From contig JAOVVO010000338.1 in NCBI GenBank assembly GCA_028564675.1, positions 19,979-83,978 of the forward strand: a stretch of DNA of 64,000 nt, written 5' to 3'. The position numbers were made by a program, and so were the translations under genes. Numbering within the stretch: the stretch's first letter is position 1; every line of letters begins with the position of its first letter. The notes below the pieces were generated by a model. It saw nothing but the letters and a program-made list of their open reading frames with translations. It was not told the DNA's origin and did not search any database. Below are positions 11,535-24,000 of this stretch, in pieces. The stretch is from Onchocerca lupi. Its lineage: Eukaryota > Nematoda > Chromadorea > Rhabditida > Onchocercidae.

Positions 11535-14500
11535 ATGACATAAAACTCTTTCTGTAAGAATCACTTTTTAAAATCTAATGAAGTTCTCGCAGCATCAACT
11601 ACTATCCTGTAGGTAATTATATAGTCTTGGTTGTTGCTAATCTTTATTTCAACATATCCAAGTGATTAAGACCAAAATTTGACCAGAAATGTATGAAAAC
11701 TTTCGGTTTAAAAGATTCAATAAATGGAGGAAAGAACATATTCCACTCATCGCTAACCTAACCAATGTAAACAAATTAAGTCAAATAACAAAATAATTAA
11801 TGTAAATAAATTTAGTCAAATAATAAAATAAATAGTTAATATTGTGCATCTTCTCCAGAAGCTGATGCCTCGCAGGATCTGGCTTTATCTTTATCAATGA
11901 CAGATGCATTGTATGAAATGTCTGAATAGTCTTAATATTGTTCTATGTTGTATAAAAAAAACTTTTTTTCTGGTACAGCAACAACGAAAATAATTAAAGC
12001 CAATTTGAGTAATTGAAATTCATAAAAGTATTTAATCGAAATCCTTTGTTCAGTTTATCATTGATTTTAGATAATGACGATCCGAAAACTTTGTTTGCAA
12101 CTGCTGAAAACGATTTAGATTACATGAAAGTTGACAGGGAGCAAGCAATGGAAGTACATTGGTCAAAATCGTTGCAATGGGCACAAGAAAGTTTGTTATG
12201 CAGAGATATCTTTAAGCAGGTTTGTTTAAAATTTTGTGAAGAATTTCATGTTTTTTAATAATTCGGGAAGAAATCACACGTTCAGGGCCTTCAATTCTTT
12301 ATCGGTTTTTGATTTCTTTCTCGATTCTAGAGATTGTTTAATTATCTAGAAAGCTTTAGAATAATATCAATTTCGGTTTTAATTAGAATATTAAAGGTAG
12401 TAGATGTTTTAAGAGCAAGTGGAATGAGCAAACTCCAGACTATTTCGTTTTATTCTTCTTTATCACAGAATTCTATTTTTTACTACAAATTACGAGAGTA
12501 TGTTTCAGTTATGTAAGGATGCTGTTATTCTAGAGGGTCATACAACAGTAATTCGTGATGGGGTATTAATCGCTTCCTTATTTGATAATATTTTGTTACG
12601 AGTAGAATTGGCATTTCATCCATTTGAAGATGGTAAAGATTTTTAAATCATAGATCTTGTATTTCTAAATAAATGAAATTTTGAAATTTGAGAACAAGTT
12701 TAAATACCAAAAAATATACTTGGTTTGAATTTTAATTTCTCTTTGCTGATTCGAGGATTGGCATATTGCAAGAAACTTCTAAAGCAATTAATTTTTAGGT
12801 CCTTTACCAACCGCAGGTGATGATTATTTGAATCGCGCCCTTCGTCAATTATTTGTAAGCGATTTGTGTACACGAAATATACGCCATCAGACATTTGTAG
12901 CTATGCCATTGTCAACGTTACCGAGCACGCTTGATTTACGAGGACCGTATGCTATGACTGATGAAGAGGCATGTTTTGGTTTATTTCATTATTCTAAATT
13001 ATGGAAATAAATGATTGTATGCTTTTAGTTGAACATTAACAGTTGATTTGTTTTCGAACTTCAGGGAAACATTCACTTGAATTACAAATAAACAATTTTG
13101 TCTTCTAAAATTTATTTCGTTTAACAATTTCAGTTTACTTCCTCTAAATGGCTAGCTTAACGTTATGGAAATGTGGCAGAAAGAGATTTAGAGAGTTTCT
13201 GATAAACTCAGAAGATAGGATCATGTGTTGGTTGTCAATAACTAGATTGCCCTAAGTATTGCTGATGCAATTAATTCAGCAATAATTAATGAGCTTGTAT
13301 GATTTGCATAATCTAGTGTATAAACTTGTGCTATTGTTTTAAGATAAACTAAAGTTATTATTGACAACTAGATGATTTTTCTAATTTTCAGATTGAGTCA
13401 CGTTTAAGGCAAAAGCGTACTTTATTGGAACGATTGCTGTTACTGGCATCTCATTTTGTTCTGACAAACAGGGTCACGACTTCATTAAAACGATATTTGC
13501 TTCGTGTTACAGATCCTCAGGTACGTTCAGAAAAAAATACGTTTTTTAGGATATATTTTGGAAATTTCAAAATTCTTGAAGACAATTTGCTGAGTGCCAT
13601 TTCAGAAAGATTATTTTAAGTTATGCGAATTATTTTAGGTTATGTGGAAATGGCTTCGTGCTACACCCGTTCAGTCTTCGATTATTGTTACAGCATCCAA
13701 TAGGAATTACGATTATGCTGGAAAGTACGTATTTAAATAATTGGAGAACTTGCTTAGTATTCAATTCATCAAATTATAAGACCTAGTTTTATTTAAGGAC
13801 AACATTTTATATACGAATTGGTGCAGAGAATTTTTATATCGCAACGAAAGAAGGTCAAAATATCGAATGTAGAAGAGATGATGAAATGCTTATTTATACA
13901 ATTGATATGCTGGTAATGTTGATTAAATTACTGATTGATTTTTCCAAATAGAAAATAAAATTTTAAGTTTATGCTTCAAGATGAGTTGCAAAAGTTTTAT
14001 TTTAGATTAGAAAAAAAATGAAATTAAAGAGCTCTTTGATTTTTTTTAGAAAGAATTATAATAAGAAATATTCTTGATAAATATAAAAATACTTAGTAGT
14101 AGCTTATTCTTTATATTTATGCATTGAAAAAATATATAACTTCAGATTTGCAACTACATGCTGAATACAGTAGCGATGATAGCTAGTAAACTATGGCAGT
14201 GGCAAGTACTGCATGCAAATATTAATGCAACAGATGACAGAGCGGAACCGAGTCCAACTGTTTATATGTGCAATCAGAGTGCTACTCGGTATGTTTTATT
14301 CTCCTTATTGAACTATAAGACTTTCTTTTTTTTCCTCTCTCTCAAATAATTTTTTTTAAATTTATGTATTATTAATTATTATATAAAAAAGATTTGATAT
14401 GGCAAGTATTTTAATAAAGTATATTATAAATATTTCATAGATACTTTAATAATATCTAGATGTCCTATATTGTTTTTGATCCAAAAAAATAGTCGAAATT

Positions 14501-14841
14501 GGTGATATGTTTTTCTCTGTTGATAGAAAAAGTTTCCAAAAATTTGAAGATTGAATAGTTTTAATTTTGAAAGAAGAGAACTGCGATTTCGAATAAATGA
14601 AGCTAAGACGCAGGACATTTATTATTTTTGAGTGGAAATAAAAAATTAGATGTATTTCAGTGCAATTTTTATGCAATTTCATTTAAATAAACCGCCAACA
14701 ATTCGCATCCGGAAATGCTTACCAAATAAGCCAGCAGCTGCCGAAAAACCTGGAAATTTTCTGGTTTTGAACTATGATCGATTGGTAGGGTCATCGTTAT
14801 GTCGGAAAATAGATAATTTGTGCTCCATGTTAAGAAGTTGA
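9581..14841 (+). CDS. mdt-17: Mediator complex subunit 17 (MDT-17/MED17)
   Basis: Thirteen exons with matching splice phases: 9581-9705, 10257-10472, 10764-11098, 11327-11491, 11859-11910, 12054-12219, 12509-12632, 12799-12968, 13392-13520, 13639-13724, 13798-13912, 14146-14288, 14661-14841 (TGA). They encode 668 residues, close to human MED17 (about 650). Family-like features are the N-terminal IEAGSEWGIQEIGFDGVEKY followed by RPLDYSDHVAKLARKVDW, a helical middle with FFRELERMRELWRVRKTG, and the domain beginning VQIPCDLIRRS. MED17 is a core head-module subunit that helps link Mediator to RNA polymerase II, in the nucleus. The start is fixed by the acceptor 10 nt upstream. Exon 5 (11859-11910) is the least certain: an alternative joins exon 4 directly to an acceptor ending at 12070, also in frame. 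The intron after exon 8 uses a GC donor. The neighbour downstream is convergent. Confidence 0.9.
11507..11533. repeat. Poly-T tract in mdt-17 intron 4
   Basis: A run of about 27 T residues shortly after the donor of exon 4; one of many long homopolymers in this window. Confidence 0.8.
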
Positions 14842-16478
14842 GATGGGATTTTTGTTTCTTTTGTTTTGTTATGTTATTGAAGAAAAGCTTATAGTCACTT
14901 CGATATTGTTATATTCGAAATCCAAATTTGGGTCGTAAAAAATCCATATTATGTTGGCAGAGGTAAAAGGTAATCTGGAAAAAACCTGAGGCGACAGGTA
15001 GCGAGAAAAGCGATATATATGGTGGACCATGTGAGATACTTTTTAAGCTTTTCATTTTGCATTGACAGAGTTTCATATTGATTGTACTAAATATTTGTAT
15101 ATTTTCATATAAAATCATGTATTTTTTCTGTTCTGCTAGTCTTTTTTTTTTTTTTTTTTTTAAGTGAAAAATCATGTAATATGCAGTTATATGTAAGTCT
15201 GAAGTAAATATGCTCGTTTTTCTATTTAACTTATAAAAATGTTCATATATTGCTTCTCAAATGAAATTCATGTGAATTAGAATATAAAATAATTCAGGAA
15301 TCTATTACACCAATATTTATCTAATTTTAAAAACCGAAAAAAAAAATACGCCTATAGCTGAAGTCCCTTTGCAGTCTATTTGATAATGATATGCTGATTA
15401 GAGAAGAATGTATGGAAATAAAAAACATGATGCCATACACTAAAAATGGAAATCCGCTAAGCTTCATATCTGCTAGATTGATTTCTTAATAAAAACAGTA
15501 AGCGTATGACAACTTTTTTTTAGGAACATGAAACGATTTATTTCAAATGAAAGTATTTTACAAGTTACTACAAAAAGTCAGAAAAGAAAAAGAAAAGTCA
15601 TTACCATATAAAACATGCTGGCAAAAGTAAAAAAAGAAATCCCTTAAATAGATGAAAGCAAGAAAGCAAAGAATTTTGAATTTTGATTTGCACTTTATGC
15701 GCTGATAATTAATTACACTGATAATTGATTACACTTTGGAAAAAAGAAAAACTCAAGCCAAGAAAATGGACAATTACATTTTGATTTGCACTTTATGCGC
15801 TGATAAGTAATTACACTTTCTCCGCAGAACGGAAAAAAGAAAAACTCAAGCCAAGAAAATGGAGAAAAACGAGTACTGATTTTTAATCAGTAATAAGAAT
15901 GAAAATCGTGATACCAGGAGATCAATCAATACCCGGCGTAATGCAATCGAATTTCCAACATATATGTGAAATAACGAAAGGAAATTCAACTGTCTAACTT
16001 ATTCAGATTTAAATTACACTGCAATGAAATGAAAAGCTTCTAATGCTAGAAAGAGAGACTAGTGCTAGAAGCAGATATTAGCATGGATAAATTCTAGCAA
16101 GATCGCGAAATAAATCTTTTTCATTCATTATTAATTCCTGAAATCATAACAAACAATTTACAAGAAATAAGAATACTTCCAATAATCTTGAAACCTGTAA
16201 AAAAATTACAAATTATAGTTTCCTCTCAGATTTCTTTCTATACTGTAATAGTAACATTGACTTCAAATTTATAAACTAAAGCTTAGAAAAACATTTTTCT
16301 GTACATCATCATTTAACTTTCTTTAACAATAATAAAATTGAAAATGTTTCGGAAAAAAAAAGCATTAATTAATCACAATCCATGTAAGCAACAACAAAAC
16401 ATGATCACACAGCCAACCATCCCGTCCAAGAATATAATTATACCTCCGAAAACTGCATATGATTCTTACTGTGAACAA
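14842..16478. other. Spacer between convergent genes (3' UTRs of mdt-17 and the CEP170-like gene)
   Basis: No supported exon. It must contain the 3' UTRs and cleavage sites of both flanking genes. No unambiguous AATAAA sits close behind the mdt-17 stop. A variant duplication (15681-15863) is listed separately. Confidence 0.6.
15681..15863. repeat. 98-bp tandem duplication
   Basis: The block beginning TTTTGATTTGCACTTTATGC and ending CAAGCCAAGAAAATGGA occurs twice, starting at 15681 and 15779. The ends are almost identical, while the middle differs by a short substitution/indel (the second copy has a CTCCGCAGAACGG insert). This is a recent duplication with internal change. Confidence 0.9.
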
Positions 16479-18034
16479 TCACGAATTTTTTTGACCATCT
16501 GATGTATTACGCTTGGCTGCCGCAAGCTTACTTTGATAGGCACTACACGGTCGTCGACTAGGAGAGGTCGACAGTGCTGTGATTGATGCAGTTGGACTAG
16601 AACCAGACGGTGATGCTGGCAACGATGTTGATGAGACCTGAAATTAGATGAATGATGTGAAATTTGAATCTAATATGAATGAATAATCTAATCCGGTTCA
16701 TCGAAAATTTCGAATTTTTTTTTCAAATTTAATCAAAATGTAAACTGATTACTTATTTTGAAAGTTTATTTTTTTTTTTTTTTACAAACAACATGGATAG
16801 TTTAGCATAAGTTATCCATGTTGATTAATAGTTTTTCTATTCGAAAGAAAAGGGATTCCAATAATAGTTTAAAAAAGAAAAAGAGGAAAAACAAATTTAG
16901 CTTTAGTTATTATTATAAACTGAAATGAAATGTATGTAAGAATCCATCAAATCGCATAACAAATTTTACTAAAATACCTCTAAATACTTCTGTATTGCAT
17001 CAAATGCTGCCGATAATCGATCCAGTTGATCGGTTAATGTTTCTGTACAATCTTTTACAGGCTCAATAGCCATTTCCAACAAATTTTCCACTGATTCTGA
17101 CAAATGTCCCTGATGAGAATTCCTGAAGCAAGAACCATTAATGAACAAAATGGTATAGTTAAGATCTTTTCTGAATTTCTATTTATACTAATATTTTTAA
17201 TTCTTAGCTTTTTAGCGATATACAAAAAATAGTTCCAATCGACAAAAATTAGTTTGATTTTAACAATTTTTTAAGTTAACAAATGAAATACTTCTGAGCA
17301 TAGTACAGTGCATTCAAGAAGTGACTATGAAGTGGTGACCTAGACTTTTCGAAATTAAAATTTATACAGTGTCATTCATTCATCCATCCAATCTGTCGAA
17401 CTTCATATGCCTAATATCATCTGACTTTTATTATCAAGACAAAAATAAGTTATGTCGAGTTGCTTTAGGTACCTAAGATAACTTGTCTTATTCTTAAGTT
17501 ACCAAGCGAAGATATTCTGTATAATCAAATAAAGCAAAAAAAAAAAAAAAGTATCACTCCAAAAGAAATAAAGTGAAAAGAAAAACTTGCTTACCTTATC
17601 AATTCAATGCTCCGATTGCATTTAATTGTAAGTTGCTGTACAACCTTTTCAAGACCATTTACACGATTCTAAAATTTCCTGTCTACAAAAATCCTCAAAC
17701 GTTAAAAATCTCTTTCCCCTAATAAAATTTTAAAGAAAGAAAAAATATTATCCAGAAAAAAAATAAATGTATAAATTTATATTTGTTCTGCAAATGACCT
17801 AAGAGAATTTTTCGAAAAATAGCCCGAATAATATCTGGAACAATTCATTAACCTGATCCTGAGTAGTTCCAATAGAGCGTAATTTATTCAGATTCTTCGT
17901 AACACCTTTTGAATAATTGACAAGAATAGTTTCCGGTCCACAAGCAGCATTACCAACTGACAAATCATCCTGCGACCGGTTATGACGAGATTTATTTGAA
18001 TTCCGGGTGATCTGTAAGACCAAAATTTCAATCT

Positions 18035-18070
<36 letters not shown>

Positions 18071-21000
18071 TAAAATTTATTTTACTTCAGAAATCTAAAT
18101 ATTCGAGTTTTTTGATTATTTTTATGAACGATAGGAAAATTAAATAGTAAGAAAACAATTTCAATGTATATACAGAATATTCAAAAAGTGAATTGGTCTT
18201 AGATATATACAACAACATATAATCTACTAATTATGTAAATAATGCCAGTACTTGGGGGATAAAATATTCGCGAAAACCGTTTTATAAATATATCTGAAAC
18301 TAAACTGAAGGAATCAAACTACATACATAGCATGAAAAAAGTAATTTAATAAATTAACAACGATTCAAGAACAAAAATAACTTACTGGCGATACATTTGT
18401 TAAAGGTCGAGTCCCTTGATGAAATGATATTGAACGATTTGATACAAATTTGTCGGCTCTGAAATACAATTAAACATTGTCAATTCATTCATTCAAGAAA
18501 ACAAAATATGTATCCAATAAAAAAATCACAATAACAACAAACAGAAAGACTGTGAAACAAGATCTATTATCAGGACATTATACACTAAATTTTAGACGAT
18601 ATATATTCTAATAATCCTATCATTATTTCTCATTTCAAACAAAAAATTGATTGCCAGAACAATACTTTAGAATTCACCGACTCCCTAGCAATGAGGATAC
18701 GTTAATTTATATTTTCAAATCATCTGAGATTTCTTCTGCCAGAATTTTGAAATTTCGGTTAATATTGATTCCAAAAAGAAACTTGAGAATTATTCGAAAA
18801 TTAGAATTTAACAAAAAAATAAGCTACTAGCAGAAAAGTGAACTAAACTCCAGCACAAATAAAGCATAATTAACACAAATAATTTACAGATATGCAACAA
18901 AGCAATGGTAATCATGCATTTGGCTAACAAAAATTAAACATAATGACAACAAAATTTTGAAAAAAGCTTACTCCTGTTGACAGTTGCGACATTCCTGGGA
19001 GATATTTAGCAAGCTAACATAAAATCATCATGAGCCAAATTTTTAAATTTTGTCGAAAAAAATAATGAAAATTATTGAAGATTTTATGCGATCATCAGAA
19101 ACAAGCTTATTGTAGCTTCTAATATGAATCAGAAAGCGAAATAAGTCAAGAATCTCTTAGCAGATATCTTACAATGGTAGTTATTAGAATATTCCTTCAT
19201 CAACTTCCTCATTCTCTCTTCTCATGCGTTTTATCAAGAAAAAGAAATCAGAGATTTAAATTGTAAAAACTGCAATTTGTTGTGAACAAAAATTGGAAAT
19301 CTCTAAACTGAAATAAGATAAAATATAAGGATCCAAAAAAAAAAGAAAAAAACACATGAAAATTTACCTTGCTTTCAACTGCTGCAATTTTTTTGCTTCA
19401 GCTGCCGCTTTCATCGGATTATAATCCTTACGTCTTAGCCAAGCTGTCATCTCAGCACTTTCTTTATGTGCTCTTGTTCCACTTGCCTGGAAAAATTAGC
19501 CAAAATCTTCAAATATTTTCAGAAAGAAGAAAATTCACTTTGTATAGCTCTAAAAAAAAGTTACATAAATTGTAGAACAAGTTTAGTACGAAAAATACTG
19601 AAATTCGCCATTTGTATTGGTGTCACAAATTAGCAAATGTAAGAATAATGCAAAGTAAAATCAAAAATTTCAAATAAACAAAAGTCGGTAAACAATTTCT
19701 ACCTGATTTCTTCCGTTACCTCCAACACGGAATGGCGGTTTATCATTTCGACCAACCATTGCAGAAGTTGGATGACCTTTAATGTTAATACCAGAAAATC
19801 GCATCGAATATCGACCACCATCGCCACGTCTAGAATTTTCAAATCATTTCGAGAAATTTAAGATTACCATCTTTTCTTTTGTATATATGAATTTTCATAG
19901 CATATGATCATAGATGTTTAGCAAAGATTTTAATGAAAATTTTACAAATTAATGATACTTATACCATATTACGTGATGAAAAAGCCATGCAAAAATATCA
20001 TGCGATAAGTAAGTAAAATATTGATAACCCCATCATCTAAACTTCTAAAATGATTTTTTTTTTTTGTTAAGTAAAATTTAGCTTTAAAAATTGGATAAAT
20101 CTAATCATAGCAATTATTATGAAACAAATATTTGCATGCAGAAATAAAATAAATATAAATTATACAAAATACTCACGTTTCACTGCGACATCTCACTGCC
20201 CTGCTTAAAATGAAAAGAAAAAGATTCAGTGAGATACAGTAAAAATCGGATTCATTTAAAATTTAGTTATCCATAGAGATCAAATTTTCATTTTCTTTTT
20301 TTTAAAAAAGAGAGGAAAAAAAGAATGACTAGTATTTCATTTTCTTTTTCTTTCTTTTCTTTTTTTCAAATGTGGTACACTTAGAAAGAACTGCGAAATT
20401 TTCAATATAATTAATTACAAAGTTTTTTTAATATTTCAAATTATAATACTAAAAATTTCAACAAAATTTCGTTTAATCCAAACTTTGATTTCAATTTGAA
20501 TATAAAAAAAGATTATTAAATCATCCTTTTATGAAATTTAATTTAGACGACGAATAGTGAAAAAAGAAAGTGCAAAATAAGAAAACATTAAACATGGAAT
20601 CTTTGCAAAAGTTTCCACGGAAATTCTCATTTATCTACCGATTAATTAAAGCAATTCAATTAACGCAAGTGTTTCATATAACTCATAGTGCGCATTATTT
20701 ACTTCAGATATACTAGATTTTCTTTCCGAAGATACATGTATGGCTATTTTCAACAATCATTGGTTATGTTACTGAATGGATAGCTTTAAAGAATACGTAT
20801 ATTATCATCAAGGTATATCTATATACCTATATATACCTTGATTATGATCTATATATTTATATATCCTAATTTTATGATCAATCATAAACACATTATTCAA
20901 CATATCATAACAGATCAAGGATGACATATTACGCAAAATGAAAATGAGGCTTACAAACAATAGTTATTATTCCTCTATAGTTTTAATCGCGTAAAATTTT

Positions 21001-24000
21001 TTAGCAAAAAAAGATGAAAAATTTAATTATTCAATTTTCACTAATTACTAAAAGCAACGGATTGTGCGTGACACAAAGATATTGTGCGAAATAGTTAGGA
21101 TTGATTAATATTTTTCAATTTTCTGAATTAAAAAAAAAAAAAAAGAAAAGAAATTAAGTTATTTATGACACACTATTAACTTCATTCAACATATCGCTTG
21201 AATTCAGAAAATGATTGCATTAAGGAATACTAAATGAGAATGAAGATAAAAAGTGAAAAAAATCAAGATAAGAGGAATTAAAATACCTGAAGTTATTATC
21301 ATTTATTCCACTTGCACCAGCAATTGGTTGTGTACGATGCAACTGCGATGACAATGATGTACGTGAAGATGATGCCATTTGACATAAACGATGCGAACTA
21401 TATTGACGTTCCTCTGTCCTAGAAGTTTCTGAACGAGGTGTAACTTTTGCATGACTTCCTGTTGCAGCTGTTAGACGTGCTGAATTCAAAAATGGTGGTG
21501 TAGATGGTGAAACAACTTGATGTTCACCGCGATGTTGACTAACTCGTCCAGAACTCAAACGCAACATATCACGTAACAAATGTTCATTAGTTTCTGCTCC
21601 ATTACCTGTACTACTTACATCTTCATTGATTTGAGGCAAGACCTGAAACTGGAAGCTGAGATAAAATTCTAAATGTAAAAATACAAAAGTAAATAAGCGG
21701 GAAAAAAAACTATCGAATAGCCAAAATTTTGCTAATTGATTCGATTAGAGCAGATTATCAAAAGGATAATTAAACATTAAAAATAAAGCAATCGAAAATT
21801 ACAGAAATTACCTACCGATCCTCTAAGTATCGGCGTAGTAGGATGATGACTTTCTGTACTTTGGGTCGTTGTCGATTCACTGAAAAACAATGAAATAAAA
21901 GTCAGATCAGTAAAATGTATTCATTATTATAGCCATATAATAAGACTATTCACAATAAAGAAATATGAATATATTCGAATTTAAACTTATAATAGGAAAA
22001 CAATACCTGGAAATACTTCCTTCATCGGAATCTTTGATAGTTTGTGAAGTCACCATCTGACTCGCATGGTCACCATCTAAAAAATATTAAAGTTTAAAAA
22101 CATGAGATAAACTATCGTGAACAAGAAGAACATCACTGAAACTGACAATGAAATACTAAGATTTTGCCATTTCTATAAACATGTGTTTACATGAAGTTAT
22201 GTGAATGGTGAAAATCTCAAGATCAGCTTTGATCAAAAGATTAAAAGTGATAATGTAAAAGAAAAAATCAGTAGAACTACTGCTGATCGAAACAACAAAA
22301 TGATTTAAATATTTATATTTCACATACTGAAAACAATTGACTGCCGAAATCAAATGTTGAAGATGATAACAAGTTTCCTTGGATGAACAAAGTGCTTATT
22401 AACAATATGAATGGATCTTTGATACAGATTTAAATTCTGACAATCTCAGAATAATTACATATATTTATTTTATGTAATGCTTAATTAATCCACTAACCAA
22501 CAACATAAGTTCCTGCTTCGCTTAATGTATCATCAGTATCTGGTTTCTTTCCTCCTTGTTCGCATGATGCAATCAGATCGGATCCTTCACCGGATTCTGA
22601 AAGATAACTTACAGTTGATATAAAGGTCTTCAAAATAAGTTACTCGAATCAATACTTCTTGACTGCTTATAGTTCAGAAAATCTCAACTCAAAAATGACG
22701 CAAAACATAAAAAATACAATCAAAATTTTAAAACTGTCTGAAGAGCTACCGTATTAAAATGAGCGGTCACAAATTCAGCTCATACTTTTCCTTGTTATCA
22801 AAGTAAATAAATTTAAATCTGAATCTTTTATACCTTCGCCAATTCCCATCAACATCTTATTCAGCAAATATTGTTTCGGATCACTGGATGCAGCTGTTAA
22901 ACCGGCTATTTTTGCTGCAGCACCTTTGGAAACTAATCCAGCTGCTGGCATACTTTTCCTCATTAAACGCCTAGAAATACATATTTTCCATATTTATCCA
23001 TTACTGTTATGCGAAAATACAACATCCTATCATTCTTTTTATTGAAATTCGCAAATAACATGTTGCAAATAGCGACAACATAGATACAGATTCAGTCTAG
23101 TCAGCATGGGATGAGAAAATTTATAAAGTTCGAATTTAATTTAAATTTGGAATTCACAATTTCAAAATAAAAAATAAATTGTAAACATTACTATTACCAT
23201 ATTTATCAAATTGAGATTAGTAAAATTTGAAACGATTTTGTCTACCTGGATGTAGTTTTTCGGGCAGCATCTTGCAACGATAAATTTACTTTCTGTGAAT
23301 CCTCTTCACCATCGAAAGAAACGGTAAATGCAGTTGAACATGACATACGTTGTGTAGCTGCAAATTTCTTATTGATATTAAATCTTAAATAAGAACCCAG
23401 ACTTGAATTCTTGGCAATTTAATTTAAATTCAAAAAGTCGCTCATTCGGAATACTAATTGTTAATATTAAAAATAACCTTTAGCTTTATTCTCTTTTTTT
23501 GCTTCTTCATCGTCAAAAGGCTGATTCAAGTCAATATCCATCCTGATCGATTTTAATGGCCGATGAGAAGTATTTCCGACAGTTGTGCCGCTGTAATAAA
23601 TCAAAAATCTAAAATTTGCTTAAATCTCAATTTGAATTTCATCAGTTTAAATTGACTCAAGGAATGACTGAAAAACCGTAACTTCGTAAGTAATTAAACT
23701 CATAAATGAATTTGAAAAATTGGTAACTTCTAGGAAGTTAAAAAGAAATTGGAAAGCAAGATGATGGGAGACTTAAAAGTGAATCTGAAGTCCACAAGAA
23801 TTCGAATTGTTTTAGCTTATTATACTCATCCTATATGTCGCAAATAGTTTTTTTTTTCTCATCATTTCCATATAAAATAAACTGAGTATAGCTACTAAGG
23901 GCAGTGATAACAAAATTAGTTGATGTCAAAATATGTAGCTTAATGAAGATTATTAGGTCATAAATGGCAAAAGCAGAAAATTAACCTTAGATTTGGAAGG

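Noticed and set aside
18974..18996. 23-nt possible cassette exon (NVATVNR) in the CEP170-like gene
   Set aside because: It has an acceptor-like and a GTAAGC donor-like end, but its length breaks the phase with the next exon at 18386-18458.
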